Assembly (NCBI GenBank): GCA_944548615.1
Contig: OX155951.1
Span: 38,188,995 to 38,252,994, forward strand
Source: Micropterix aruncella
Lineage: Eukaryota; Arthropoda; Insecta; Lepidoptera; Micropterigidae
Reading direction: 5' to 3'
DNA length: 64,000 bases
Shown here in pieces: positions 20,940 through 48,399 of the stretch (position 1 is the stretch's first letter; each line of letters begins with the position of its first letter). A model generated the notes under the pieces. That model did no database searches, was not told the DNA's origin, and saw nothing but the letters and a program-made list of their open reading frames with translations. The translations under genes and the position numbers were made by a program.

Positions 20940-23820
20940 TCTTTAATCGATGACCTCTATATTTTTTAATGATTCTATCCCAAAATCAATATCGGTGAGT
21001 CGATTGGTGCATATTTTAAAGTGGTACGCTTAGTATTTCCTGATATATGGAGCTGTGCGAAACTATTTAAAAAATCAAAACTAATTTTCACAGTAACCCA
21101 TTGATTGTTACGACAGCGAGAAATGACGTATTATGAAAATTTCTCATGGACAACTTTACTTGGCCCTTTCGCGTATGTCACGTCAAGAAGTAATCTTTAC
21201 ATGTTGGCATCAGGAGGTAACTCAGTCAATACCTATAGTTTATAGAGAAATGTTATGAAACATCCACTTCAAAATCGATTAAGTTATTGGAACATTGTCA
21301 AAGTTAAGATATCAATATCTCATAATAAATTTCAGAATATGCCAAGTTTTGGCAAGAAATCGACCAAAATTTTGTTCGACATGGTAATCCAAACAATACA
21401 TTTAAAACTCTTCCGAGCATATCGGGGAGGGCAACTTATAAATATATTTAACAATAATAATAAATCCCTAAAAGTAAATAATTATTGATATATTTAAAAT
21501 AATACATTTAGTAAAAAGATTACCTAAACCGGAAAAATATTACAAAAGATTTATATGAATAAGATATGTATGATATTTATATAGAGATAATAAGTATTAG
21601 ATAATAAGTATTGTAAAATAAATATCTATGAATATCTTGATTTATTCGGTAGCTAACGAAGATTATCAAATGGGGTGAATAAGTTTACCTTCCCTTAATA
21701 TGTAAACAGCAAATTTCCAACAGCAATTTTGCTAGGGACTTTTTGAACAATGACTTTATCTTATATCTATGGGAGAGTTTTGGGCGTAAAAAATAAGAAT
21801 AAATTTGCAAACGCATGTTTTGTTTGTGGCGGTAAATAATTGGATTGTAAAGGGTTTTTTGTTATTTTTATTTGCTTGCTACTATTAATAGTATCTATGT
21901 GCTTACAAAATAGTGTGGATATCGTGGATGCTTTCTCTTAATTGGCCTTAAAATGAATTTTTGCGACATAGCTAGTCGATCGAGTGTTTGCTTCAAGTAG
22001 AGAATCAATTCCACGTAACTATTCTGTAAATCCATAAGTTTTGACTGCTGACGTAAATTATTACATTTACCGCAAAATCAGACGGAACATAAATCTCAGC
22101 CGTAGATTTCCCAAACCAAATCCAAGCCATGGATGGATTCAGACGTCTGGATGGCTACGCTGTTATACGAGTAGTTACGAATGCTACTTACTTCGCAGCC
22201 GGTATATATAATGGTCTAATTTAAACGTCATGGAAAATATTATAATTAAAATTTAATCGTTTAAAATTTGGGCTTACCAACGACTGCAATGAATTTGAAA
22301 TAATCCTTATGTATAAAGAAAAATTACATATATTGTACCTGTCTCGAATATATCCGGAAGAGAGGAAAAGGTAAATCAATCGACCAGTATACTCGTACTA
22401 ACAACTTAGGGCCGATATACGATAGTATTAGGGTGAGGGCAGTAAATTTAGTAGTTATTGTTTTGCGTATTATCTTTCTCACTTCTTTCATTCATAATAT
22501 TCAGTATGCTCTGGATCGTCTTCCTTTTTGTTTGATATTTTCTCATTTAGTTTCTTGGATGTTTGCTTTTAATTACATTTTTTATTTTCGCTAATTTCCG
22601 CATTTGTATTATCAATTTCATATATCTCGTATTCTGCTTTTCATATTTTATGTTAGTCTTTTACCAATTCATATTTCATGTTTTCAAAATGTCTCATATA
22701 TTACATTTATAATAAATAAATATGCAGGTAATAGTTACAAAAAGAAAACATATAAAATTGCAGTAAAAAAATAATGAATTAAAATCATGTATTTACAATC
22801 GTTAAAAACTCTAATTAATGTTAAAATAAAGGCTGCAAGTTCTCACCAAACACTTAAAATAAGGTTAATTCCTAAACAAAAAGCAATTATCCATAATATT
22901 TATTATGTTCTGGATCGTCTTGCCTTGCTTAACAATTGAGGTGTAACCTCACCGATAATATGGAAAAAAGTAAGTAATTAATAATAGAAGAATAATTACG
23001 TAACACACAAATTAATATATACGCGAAGAAGAAGAATGGGGGATACAATAATTAGATTCTTTTAAAGGATTTTTTTAAAAGCAGGTAAATAGAGTGTATA
23101 TAAGCCGCTCCCAGTTGATTCCGCACAATCTGTAATGTAATTTCAATTCAGATATTGCATAAATGTATACTGATTTTAGTTTTGACACCGTAAGTCGATA
23201 GTGATACAAAATATTTACGAAAATAGGCTGTTTTCATTACTTTTAACAGCGATATTCGCCTGTTCGGCCGAATGTACAAACGCCTTATGACAGATCGAAA
23301 ACATCTCTCATAAAAGGACCTTAAATCTTCTTAGTTAGCGCCATCGAACAACAATTGATACAATGTCATAGTAGAATCGGTCGAAAAACGGTTCAAAACT
23401 TTAATAACTAAAGTCGTAACGGGCGGGTCATACATTCCCACGCTCTGAAAAAGTTTTTCCGATACAAATTTTAATTTTATTTATTTATTTATATAATGCT
23501 TGTACAAAAAGAATGGTAACAATATCACTAAAGAAAAAAAAGAAAATAGAATATTGAAGAACAACAGCTTAAGATCGACACATCTAAAGTAACAAACGGT
23601 GATAAGCACAATGGTGGTGTAAAAAATAAAGTAATAGTATTATAATATCATTATTAAAAAAAATAGTAAATAGAAAAAAAAGAAAAATAGTCATTTAAAC
23701 AATTAAATACATTAAAAAAAATAAAAAAACACGTCCGCCGTTACAAAATGTAAACTACTGTATTTATAATTAATTTTATTAGGGTTTTTTAAGAAATATT
23801 TGTGTTTTTATATATAATAT
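20940..23820. other. AT-rich intergenic DNA, no gene seen
   Basis: No frame with recognisable protein similarity. Low-complexity T-rich/A-rich blocks at 22480-22760 and 23480-23740. Confidence 0.4.
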
Positions 23821-23824
23821 GTCT

Positions 23825-24135
23825 CCATATAGATACATTTATATTTTCGGAATGTACTCAATCAGATTTTTCATTTGACACTAAACACGATATATTTTTG
23901 TTTATTTATTTACATTTGAAGATTTGGACGTTAAGACAACTATTTACTTGATATTTGGAGAGTTAAGGTACCCTATGATACTCGGAAGGACATATTGATT
24001 CTAACAATACCACATACTTTTAAATCGGTTCTAGCGTTTAGATGTTTTGGTGGAATAAAGAATCGTAAAACATACAAAAATAAACCCGAAACATATTACA
24101 CTCCTTTTTTGTCAGGCAGTCGTGTAAAAAGTAAC
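23825..24135 (-). repeat. dispersed repeat, contiguous copy
   Basis: The minus-strand copy of the family split at 3855/8335 and partly present at 25785-25960. It contains TTTCGGAATGTACTCAATCAG, AGTTAAGGTACCCTATGA and GGCAGTCGTGTAAAAAGTAA uninterrupted, which proves the nested insertion in the left copy. Confidence 0.7.
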
Positions 24136-25180
24136 TCTCCGTCGTTTTATTTTAATAAATATCAATAATATTTTGGATAGAGAATAATAACACATATTTA
24201 TTACTCATCATATTATATATTATGGAATTATAATTAATTCGTAGGATAACACTATACTGCATTTAATCTAAAATACTATATTTTAATTTCATCACTTGCT
24301 TTTTGTATTGTGTCGCTAGTGAGAGCGGACTATGTATGACACACCTAGAGTTTCCAAATGTAGAAATGTTGGTACCTATAAAAACCTAGAAGAGAAGTGG
24401 CCATCGTTGGTTTTTTTTAAATTCATTAAAATAATAATAACTGATTTATATTTATATTAATATTTTTTTCATTTTATTTTCACTTGAAAGTATTTTCTAA
24501 ACCAAACTGATATAGTTATAGGGTTTGTAGTCACAGACACTGAAGTGCCGCATGCCGCCCTCTCGATTTCGCTTCGTAAATCTCTTGCTTAGGTACAACC
24601 GTTCGCGTCCGGGCTTCCGGATGGCCGGCAACGGCAACTATGGACCAGAAGCAAACCGTAATAAACTCTACGTCATAGGGCACAGAATTCAAATCAATAT
24701 GGGGTGAAGCGTCTCATTTAGTACCTAATACGTAAAAACAATACTGTCCCAACACATTACACCAAAACTTTTTAAATTCACTTTGAACTTTATAAATCGT
24801 CTGACAGTCCCTTATCTTCAATCAGTAAAGATTTTTGAAAAAAAGTGAACTGAACTAAACTGGAAATAGGCAGGTTTCGATGGACCTTGCGAACGAGAGA
24901 TACAAGTATAAATTGTATAAAATCATATATTTTCAAATGTAATATAATCTATATTATTCACATGACCATAACATTAGAATATTTTTTACGCTGTTGTACT
25001 AAATCTAAGATAAGAAAAATTGTCATGTTTATTACATGACATATTAAATTACGTATTACATATAACACGTTGTTATTTTTGACATATTAAATATCATATA
25101 AATATTAATTATTGACGTATTAAATTACATATTAGACATTAATTATTGTCATATTGTTAATTATTAAAATCAATGGTACG

Positions 25181-25256
25181 ATCACGGCCCGTTGGCATAG
25201 TGGTTACGTCGCCTCATCTTACATTGTAAGGTGCTGTGATCGATTCCCGACTGGGT
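25181..25256 (+). repeat. tRNA-like sequence (SINE head or tRNA pseudogene)
   Basis: TGGCATAGTGG matches the pol III A box and GATCGATTCCC closely matches the B box, spaced as in a tRNA. The acceptor stem pairs imperfectly and the anticodon arm is distorted, so not a working tRNA gene. Confidence 0.6.
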
Positions 25257-26158
25257 TACCATTTTCCATTCAGATAGTACATATTAATTTCAGTTCTGTC
25301 GATCGAATTGACAATAAAGAGTCGAAACAATCATACAAAGAATCAAACATATATTTTGCAGCAGGCGAAATGCATACCGGGTTTTATAACTTGTGCAAAA
25401 AGTTAATAGATTAGAAATTGGTTGCTGATGATGGTCTGGTCTTGATAAAATAAGTACAAATATTATAGTAATTTAATTAATTAATTAATTAATTGATTTA
25501 TTTATATATTAAACAAATTTATAGGGGTTCCAACACTTAGTCGATTCATTCTCATTCTATGTTTGATTCTATAGCATTCTGGTTTTTATTACCTAAGTAA
25601 ATCTACAATTTATTTTCTTGTGTTTATTTACTTGAAGGTTCCTTACAATCAATCATATACTCTTGTACAATAAGTTCCTTTGTTAAAGGAAACTATTTGA
25701 CTTTGTAAACTCACAAGTCATACTTATTTCTGGTATTGTGTGAGTGTATTTTCCAGCCCTTAGGAGCAGTGGAGATGTTTTCACACGACTGCTCTAAAAG
25801 AAGGAGTGTTTTGTTTTCAGGGTTTACATATGTATGTTTTCCATCTGTTTATTCCACCATAACTTCCAAATGCTGCAACCGATTTAGAAGTGTATGGTAC
25901 TGTTAGATTCGTTATGTCATCCCGAGTGTCGTAGAGTACATGCTACGAAATTTTACTCTCATATAAGGAGAAAGCAGCCTCTTTAATATAAATCGCCGTG
26001 TTACGCGTTGGCGTGTTGACAGTCGTCATTTCAGTTTATTTTTTTGTTCTTCTTCTTCGCAGCCACCATTAATAAACCCGGCGGTCCGAGTAACGATGAG
26101 AAGATTTAAAATAATAATATAGCAAAATAAATTTTACATAGAGTCTAATTCATTAAAC
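25257..26158. other. AT-rich spacer with a partial dispersed repeat
   Basis: Nothing coding. 25785-25960 is a plus-strand partial copy of the 23825-24135 repeat family (CACGACTGC, TTATTCCACCATAACTT, TCATCCCGAGTGTCG). Confidence 0.5.
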
Positions 26159-26563
26159 TTTAACAAAGTTTAATTCAATGAACTCTTCACGAAATACTAC
26201 CGATTTCTAATAATTATAAATAAAATACCTCACTTTAAGTAACGACATTCGTATTTTTTAATTTGTTAATTATATACTAGCTTCCTCTTGTATATATCAA
26301 TTGTCATGATACCAATTTAACAAAGTTTAATTCAATGAACTCTTCACGAAATACTACCGATTTCTAATAATTATAAATAAAATACCTCACTTTAAGTAAC
26401 GACATTCGTATTTTTTAATTTGTTAATTATATAAAATCGAAGACTATCGCGGTTGTTTGACATTATAAATAGGATAGAAAACGAATTTACCGCGTGAAAT
26501 TTGTAGGACCCGACGTTTCGGTGACGTTGCAGCCGCCGTTGTCTAGGGTAGACTAAAGAGCTG

Positions 26564-27411
26564 TCAGTCCGTTGTTTTGCGGGTAGGCCGCAAACCGCTG
26601 CCGCCACTGCGTAGGTTATAACGGTGGTGGGGGGCCGGGCTCGGAGCGCGGGAATTTTTAAAATCCGTCTTGCACACAACACTCACTGTATCCTGTTTTA
26701 CGTCTTTGCGTTCGGCGTTCGGCGGCGGGAACATTTTAAGAAGAGGGTTCCACGTAGAAGAGAGTTTGTAGCCGTCATCTCTATTGAAGTTCGGAGTTCT
26801 TCTTATTTCAATGGCTTCCCGGATCATGCGAGGAAAGTAGAATTGTTCCTTGGATAGAACAATGGGATTTTGAAACTGCATCCAGTGGTTACTTCCGCTA
26901 TCCAATATATGTTCGCAGATCGCCGATTTTTCTCGCTGAACGTTTTTAACAGCTTTGATGTGTTCTGTCAGTCGCGTGGCTATGGGCCGTTTCGTTTGTC
27001 CAACGTAGGCTAGACCGCAGCTGCATTCGACTTTATACACACCCGGGGTTTGCAGTGGTATTACATCCTTTACAGGCCTCAAAAATCGAGCTATATTTTG
27101 GGTCGGTTTGAAGATCGTTTTTATATCGAATCTGTTTAGCATCTTACTTATTCGATCAGTCACGCCCTTGACGTATGGTAAGAATGCTCTTGATCTGCTC
27201 GGTTTTTGAGTTTCGTCCGTATTAGATCGTGTGCGTGTCTCGTGATATTTTCCGTATCCATTTTTCCTAAGGACATCATTGACATGTTCCATCTCCTTCG
27301 GAAAATGCTCAGTGTCGCATAGATCGCGTGCTCGATTCACGAGCGACATTTGCACTGAACGTAGATGGTAGGGATGATGGTGTGAGCTTGCATGCAAATA
27401 TCTGTCCGTAT
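26564..27411 (-). pseudogene. PLE C-terminal fragment: GIY-YIG endonuclease, minus arm
   Basis: Open from HTDRYLHASSHHHPYHLRSV through VTDRISKMLNRFDIKTIF, the GIY-YIG core (VYKVECSCGLAYVGQT) and the GLRPTRKTTD end. RT catalytic region absent. Residues upstream of HTDRYLH in the 314-aa frame come from reading into the opposite arm. Confidence 0.88.
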
Positions 27412-28470
27412 GTCTGGCTTCGCTACGTGGATGATACCTTCTGCATCCTGAAAGGCAACATTCAAACGGTGAAAGAATTCCTGGGTCATCTAAACTCCAT
27501 ACACCCAAAAATCAGTTTCACCTATGAAGTAGAGAAGGACGGCTCCTTACCATTTTTGGATGTCAAAGTGACGAGGAGAAGTGACAATACTCTCGGACAT
27601 ACGGTATATCGAAAGCCCACACATACGGACAGATATTTGCATGCAAGCTCACACCATCATCCCTACCATCTACGTTCAGTGCAAACGTCGCTCGTGAATC
27701 GAGCACGCGATCTATGCGACACTGAGCATTTTCCGAAGGAGATGGAACATGTCAATGATGTCCTTAGGAAAAATGGATACGGAAAATATCACGAGACACG
27801 CACACGATCTAATACGGACGAAACTCAAAAACCGAGCAGATCAAGAGCATTCTTACCATACGTCAAGGGCGTGACTGATCGAATAAGTAAGATGCTAAAC
27901 AGATTCGATATAAAAACGATCTTCAAACCGACCCAAAATATAGCTCGATTTTTGAGGCCTGTAAAGGATGTAATACCACTGCAAACCCCGGGTGTGTATA
28001 AAGTCGAATGCAGCTGCGGTCTAGCCTACGTTGGACAAACGAAACGGCCCATAGCCACGCGACTGACAGAACACATCAAAGCTGTTAAAAACGTTCAGCG
28101 AGAAAAAACGGCGATCTGCGAACATATATTGGATAGCGGAAGTAACCACTGGATGCAGTTTCAAAATCCCATTGTTCTATCCAAGGAACAATTCTACTTT
28201 CCTCGCATGATCCGGGAAGCCATTGAAATAAGAAGAACTCCGAACTTCAATAGAGATGACGGCTACAAACTCTCTTCTACGTGGAACCCTCTTCTTAAAA
28301 TGTTCCCGCCGCCGAAAATTCCCACGCTCCGAGCCCGGCCCCCCACCACCGTTATAACCTACGCAGTGGCGGCAGCGGTTTGCGGCCTACCCGCAAAACA
28401 ACGGACTGACAGCTCTTTAGTCTACCCTAGACAACGGCGGCTGCAACGTCACCGAAACGTCGGGTCCTAC
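27412..28470 (+). pseudogene. PLE C-terminal fragment: RT YVDD to GIY-YIG, plus arm
   Basis: Begins at the RT catalytic motif (WLRYVDDTFCIL) and runs through KPTHTDRYLH and the GIY-YIG domain to NPLLKMFPPP. There ~75-80 bp present in other copies (coding NAERKDVKQD...) are deleted and the frame ends in the terminal repeat. Confidence 0.88.
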
Positions 28471-28729
28471 AAATTTCACGCGGTAAATTCGTTTTCTATC
28501 CTATTTATATTGTTAATTATATACTAGCTTCCTCTTGTATATATCAATTGTCATGATACCAATCTCGACGAAATACGATTTATAAGATTGAAGATGTTAC
28601 GGAAGAAGATACTGTGAACAAATTTCTTGCAGCTGTTTTTTAAAAGACTAAATATCGTGAAAGAATTAGCCGATATCTAGAGGAATGGGAATAGGCAAAT
28701 CATATAGCCTTTGCGGCTTTATATGCAAG

Positions 28730-28941
28730 ATAAAATAGATTTATCGAATGAAGTTTGTAGCACCCGACGTTTCGGCGATATTGCTGTAACTACGCAGCTA
28801 CGCAACTGCTTTTATCTTGAAATCGAAGACGAAATTTTTACCTTAAAATCATTTTAAAATTAGTCTACCGGATGCAACATCGCCTAAGCATCGGGCGCTA
28901 CAAACTTCACGCGGTAGGTTCGTTTTATCCTATTTAAAATG
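28730..28941. mobile_element. palindromic PLE mini-element C, diverged
   Basis: The left arm is GAAGTTTGTAGCACCCGACG then TTTCGGCGATATTGC; the right arm is GCAACATCGCCTAAGCATCG then GGCGCTACAAACTTCACGCG, with ATCCTATTTAAAATG. Same inverted-terminus design as elements A and B, with a ~90-bp unique centre. Confidence 0.7.
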
Positions 28942-29038
28942 CTTTTTTTTATAATATTAAATAACCTAGATAGCTTATGGTTTCAGACTTGACGGCTTCA
29001 AATACGTATAAAACTTCGATTTTTATGAAAACACTTCA

Positions 29039-29735
29039 CACTAGCTGTTGCCCGCGGCTGCGCTTCGCGTAAAGTTTCGAATCAATTTGTTAATTTAAGT
29101 AGGGTAGCATTTATTTGCCTTTTTATACTCTGCCTTTAGATTTATAGTGCAAGACATCCCCCTCAGATGCATGCTACCTATCCGTTTTTTCCTCGCCACG
29201 CGTTACTAATTTCATGATAACTCTATGACTATATCACCTAAACACTTACAGTAAATGGCTTATTTTATCTCTATTTAACACCCGTGATAATGTATTAATT
29301 TATTGTGTTAAATATTCTTATGTAAATATGCTAATGTCTTCAACAAACACGGCCTACTTATTTTTCTTACTTTTTTGAGACATAGGAGCAGTTATTGTAG
29401 CTCAAATATAAAAGTTGGATATATGCTATCGTCGACTTTTTTATATACCTCATTAAGACCGATGTTTTTTTGTCATATATTGTTTTTATATATCAAACCG
29501 TTTCTTTAGCGCACGTAGATAAAGCAACTCACCAGATCATTTTTATTCGACTTCATTTTAAAATATTGTGATTTCTTATTGAAAACCAATATCTATCACA
29601 ATACAATATAGCTTATAGTACTTGTCGATAATGAAGTTTACATAAGTAAAATATTTTTTAAAATCAGATAAGTAGTTTCGGAGTTTACCCCTTACATACA
29701 AACTTACAAACATTACTTCTTTAAAATATTATTGT
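29039..29735 (+). repeat. dispersed RTE/SINE-like repeat (CTAGCTGTTGCCCGCG type)
   Basis: Opens CTAGCTGTTGCCCGCGGCTG and ends with AGTAGTTTCGGAGTTTACCC, TTACATACAAACTTACAAAC and a TTATTGTATA run, landmarks of a very common insect interspersed repeat. No coding. Confidence 0.6.
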
Positions 29736-31865
<2,130 letters not shown>

Positions 31866-32240
31866 CCTCTCTTCGCTTCTTCTCCGTCGTGGGTAGTCGG
31901 GGCGTGACGTCACCGCCGCCCGAGTGCCAACAGGCCGTATTTTCCGGCGTCCGCTGCCCCCAGCGGCGCGCGGCGGGCGACGCGGCAGCGGAGAAATACC
32001 TATCCACTTTATCTGCGGAGATTGAAACGTCCCGATAGTGCGGGGCAGTCTGGCGCCCGCCCGCCCGGGAAATTGGACTCCGTTTAGATAAGTTGCGTCG
32101 TGTTCGCTGGAAATTGTTTCCACACACACACCGGCTGACCGCTCCGACGTTCCTTCATCCCCTTACAGCCCCCCCTCCCGAACCCCGCTCATCTCTATCA
32201 TCCCCCCACCGCCCCTCAATACAAACATCCGGCGTCCGTT
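31866..32240. promoter_or_regulatory. CpG-rich block with CRE palindrome, possible promoter/5' exon
   Basis: About 370 bp strikingly GC- and CpG-rich in AT-rich surroundings, with TGACGTCA (31905-31912), GGCGCGCGGCGGGCGACGCG and a C-rich stretch to 32220. Overlapping frames on the minus strand share no family features. It lies downstream of the maltase-like gene's stop, so it would serve another gene; orientation is unknown. Confidence 0.4.
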
Positions 32241-33081
32241 ATCGGGCGCCGTTAAGCCTCCAGTGATTTTATTTTAAGAACTGGACCGAAGAATTCATTC
32301 AGTCGTTGGGCAAGGTACCTAAGGGAGTCGATTCTGGGGCAAAGAGGACAATACAAATCGAATATTTATACTCAAGAAAAGAGCAGTAATATCGATATAT
32401 CGCCTAACCTGCTAGAAGCTCATGTCTGAAGAGCTTGAAATACTCACTCTTCCCTTAGTATATCTTTTAGAGAATTCACCGATTCCTACTTTATATTTTG
32501 AGAAAGAAAACATTTTTTCAATAACGCCTAAGGTTCTTCACAGTTTTGGAATACTCAATTATCAATAATATTACCGTTTATTTGAAGGGGCGGTAATAAC
32601 GTTTTGTTAATAGTATAACGTTTGTTTCTGTCCACTCAGAAAAACATCAGACGAGTATAGTAAAAATTCTTCTTCTACATAACACAGTACTACGTAATAA
32701 TATGACGGTAATATCATTGCACTATATCTCAACACGTTATCACGTCGATGCGACTTTTTAATGGCTTCACCACAAGAGACAATACAGTACGCGTAGCTTA
32801 GACCAGGACGGTGAAGTACATCGTGGTAAAAAAAATACGACAGTGGTATGGTTTGAGCTTTACATCGCTATTCAGGAAAACTGCAGATAAAGTACAATTC
32901 GTGAAAATGGCTGCCATTCTAGGAGGACATGGCACCTAAAGAAGAAGAAGATGTAATCGTTTATCATCTATCATCCTCCCATGCCAGAATAATATAAAGA
33001 AGACCAATAGCACCCAAATAAAACGATTTTAAATGAAAGACATATATATTCAGAAATCGGAAACACAAATACTGCATTACA
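32241..33081. other. maltase-like gene 3' flank; repeat block
   Basis: 32640-32790 (ACATAACACAG, TATGACGGTAATA, ATCTCAACACGTT, TTTTTAATGGCTTCAC) resembles 50655-50760. 32925-32952 resembles an RTE 3' end. No canonical AATAAA is seen on the minus strand right after the stop. Confidence 0.4.
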
Positions 33082-45697
<12,616 letters not shown>

Positions 45698-45765
45698 TTT
45701 GCCCTTGACAATAACACAGCGATAATATTACATTACAAAATGGACAGAACATCGACAAATTTTCG

Positions 45766-45773
45766 CTTTTATA
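45766..45773 (-). promoter_or_regulatory. probable TATA box of the maltase-like gene
   Basis: TATAAAAG on the minus strand lies 69 bp upstream of the ATG, a fitting distance for a start site near 45740 and a short 5' UTR. Seen directly; use as promoter is inferred. Confidence 0.55.
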
Positions 45774-45774
45774 A

Positions 45775-46370
45775 CAAAATCGTATACCTAGGTAATTATT
45801 TCAATGAAGTTGCTATTCATTTCCTCGTATCATCGCGTTTTACATCTAATTGAATAGGTACACCTACTTTAAATTATGGTCCAGGCAGTTAATTGCCGGT
45901 TATTAATGGAAGTAGTTTGTATTGATGTACCTACGTGGATTGATGCTAAATTGAAATTCTTCGAACGTTCACGAAATTATTAAGCAATAGACAATTTTAT
46001 TTGTGCATGTCATCCATTTAAATTCGATGGAAGACCATATATTTACCTAACCGTTTAAAAATGTCACTATTTTTAATTCAGTTTGACATTGAGTTTGACC
46101 TTAGAAAAACTCTGATCAATATTTTCACCGAGACGATAAAGTGGCTCGATTCTAACACTCGTGTGAAAAGAACTACTTACACCATAACTACAGTACCTGG
46201 CCATATTATTAAGCCCATAGCCACTGTGCATGTCGGTACTTATATCAACTTTTCAATACTCTGTTACTTTTAAACGGTGGTTACCTCCAGGCGCTATTTA
46301 TTTAGGTAATATCATTGATTATAATATAGGGTATTAGATTGCTCTATGCCATAACTAGAGCAGTCAACTA
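45775..46370. other. 5' flank of the maltase-like gene; nothing else recognised
   Basis: AT-rich. A 70-aa frame at 46061-46273 on the plus strand has no features. Upstream regulatory sites could lie here. Confidence 0.35.
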
Positions 46371-47215
46371 GAACGGGCGAACCCGTCACCTCAGGAAGTT
46401 TTAACGATATTAGATCGTTCTGTCACCCGTGATGTGAGACGATACAATTCACTGTCGAGTTACGCCACTCGCCCGTAAAAGACCAACGCCTTACCGCGAG
46501 ATAACCAGGTTAATCACCCAGCGGGCCGACTTTCGCACCCTTACTTCCAGTTGCAACCAGATTACTCCGGTCTCCCGGCTGGTTACAGGTTTGAGCTTAC
46601 TTGCACGGTCCTCTTCTTTACGTACCGGTGATATGAGCCGTGGGATGAGCCGTGGGATTCTTTCAGCCGTGGGATGAGGGTAGAAGACTTGGAGACAAGA
46701 CAATCTACTGTCTAACTTACCAGAAACCCGTTAGAGATCGACGCCTTACGGCGAGGCACCGGGAAAGGTAAACAACGGGCAGCCTCATCCCCTAACTACC
46801 AGTTTGGCAGGATATCTCCATCTGCAATTAACCTTCAGGATACCTCTGTACTCCCGACTGGTTACGGGTCCGAAGTCGCTTGTGCAACCTCTACCTGTTG
46901 TATTACAGCGGTATTTCAGTTTGAATTTATCGCGGACCTGGGCGTTCTTTGGCCGTAGTACCACACGTGATCGAGTGGCCCAAGGTCATTTCAAGAGTGG
47001 CATGACAACAGGTCAACATCCACCCCCGCTGCTTAGGGAAGAGTATATTTCCATAGTCTCCAGACCCCTTCAGAAATTAGTCAGAATGCACAGCCGATTG
47101 GCTTTGCCAAACGGTGCGCAAACTGTCCAGTGGCGTCGGGATGCAATTCCGCCGGGAGAAACCGGTCCACCAGCTCTGAGGCCTGAGACACGGGAATCTT
47201 ACCCGGGGTAGCCTT
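46371..47215 (-). repeat. two adjoining SINE-like family copies (3' part of subfamily 1, then subfamily 2)
   Basis: 46371-46625 matches the 3' end of the full copies in inverse orientation (AACGGGCGAACCCGTCAC(C)). 46640-47215 matches 1528-1936. A GCCGTGGGATGAG motif is repeated three times at the join (46638-46680). Confidence 0.65.
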
Positions 47216-48330
47216 CCACTCGAGTAGGTCTTTGAATAGGAGCTGAATCGTGAGTTGAATCACCGATCCGAGAACAAAATGGATCTCGTGGCCCAAGCTG
47301 CACGAAACCTTTCACCACCGTTCACCACCGTTTACCCTATAGAAGACAGTACAGTTTCCAGACTCCCTCGGCTGTCTACTACAACAGGGCCCATTAGCTC
47401 CCATGGTTAGATCAATGCCATAATACGTTTAGGCAACTTTTTTTTTGTTGAAAGGATGTACTTGCAGATTGGTCCCATTTTTATCAAAATCCTGTTCTGA
47501 TTATGTGATCCATGAGGAATTGAGGGAACTCCTCAAATATTATCATATGAAGTTGAAAATGTACATTTTGATTCAATTCCGATGACAATGTATTTTTTAA
47601 TGGTAAGCATGACCTGATTCTACACCCTGAGTTGTCTCCTGACGAGGGGACTCCTCAACGGTCAACAGCACAGACACGAAACATAGTATACTCATGCAGT
47701 TATGATAGCTCGTTCTAAGTTCACCACGAACTAGCTGTTGCACCATATTATGTAATTTTTTTGTATTTGAGGATGTAGTTTATGAACCGGGAGTTTAAGT
47801 TTTCATCGAATGTTTCCAGACTTCAAATTCGCACTGACTTTAAGGTGGCTGATCGATGTAAATCGATAAATAGAGAGAGATATTCTTCCACGTCTACATC
47901 AAAACTTGTTCAGTAGATTTTTGAAGTTTACTGTATAAGTATATTCTTACAAATTGTATAAAACACTGTAAATAAACACTCACCTCGTTTGTACGATAGT
48001 ATAAAAACCTCGATCGAGTTTATCGTATTATGTCTATTAATCGTACTATGTCCGTATTAGTAGTATATAACGGTTTTAAAATTATAGATTTATACGATGT
48101 TTAAGTATATTTATTAACCTTACGATTAGGCACGCGGGGACGCCGCTGCAACGGTTGCAGCGGTGTGCTTGGGAAATGTTCGGTGCCGGCGCGCAGTCGT
48201 GACGAAGTGTGATAAATCTAAGGTTGGTCTATAAACCGATACCGGGGGGGGGGGGGGAGGGGGGGGGGGAGGGGGGGGGGGGGGAGTGGCGAGGTGGCAG
48301 GTATTGAATCAATAAATAAATAAATTCTTT
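47216..48330. other. no gene seen; poly-G tract
   Basis: 48183-48233 shares GTGCCGGCGCGCAGTCGTGA and AGGTTGGTC with 945-1000. 48244-48284 is a nearly pure G run, a candidate quadruplex. Confidence 0.45.
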
Positions 48331-48399
48331 CTCTTTAGACTTAGTTAGTTAGTTAGTTTTCCTGGGTTATTTCCCGCACTTGGCCTCTTGATTGGGCCG

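Larger units (their letters stand above)
26433..28509. mobile_element. composite Penelope-like element 2, head-to-head, 13-bp TSD
   Basis: Flanked by TTGTTAATTATAT at 26420-26432 and 28510-28522. The left minus-oriented arm (26433-~27411) carries the ~34-bp tail; the right plus arm (~27412-28509) ends at CTATCCTATTTATA without it. Both arms are 5'-truncated, at different points, within the RT gene. Near-identical to the element at 3887-7759. Confidence 0.9.
26159..28564. repeat. 157-bp tandem duplication whose second unit holds a PLE insertion
   Basis: Unit 1 is 26159-26315. Unit 2 starts at 26316, runs to 26432, is interrupted by the PLE composite, and resumes at 28510 (TTGTTAATTATATACTAGC...GATACCAAT) to ~28564. 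Units are essentially identical. Confidence 0.88.

Noticed and set aside
25181..25256. Functional tRNA gene
   Set aside because: A and B boxes fit but the acceptor and anticodon arms do not pair properly; treated as tRNA-derived.
26564..27508. A chimeric 314-aa protein spanning both PLE arms
   Set aside because: The first ~30 residues come from the opposite arm read antisense; only the part from HTDRYLH on is PLE protein.
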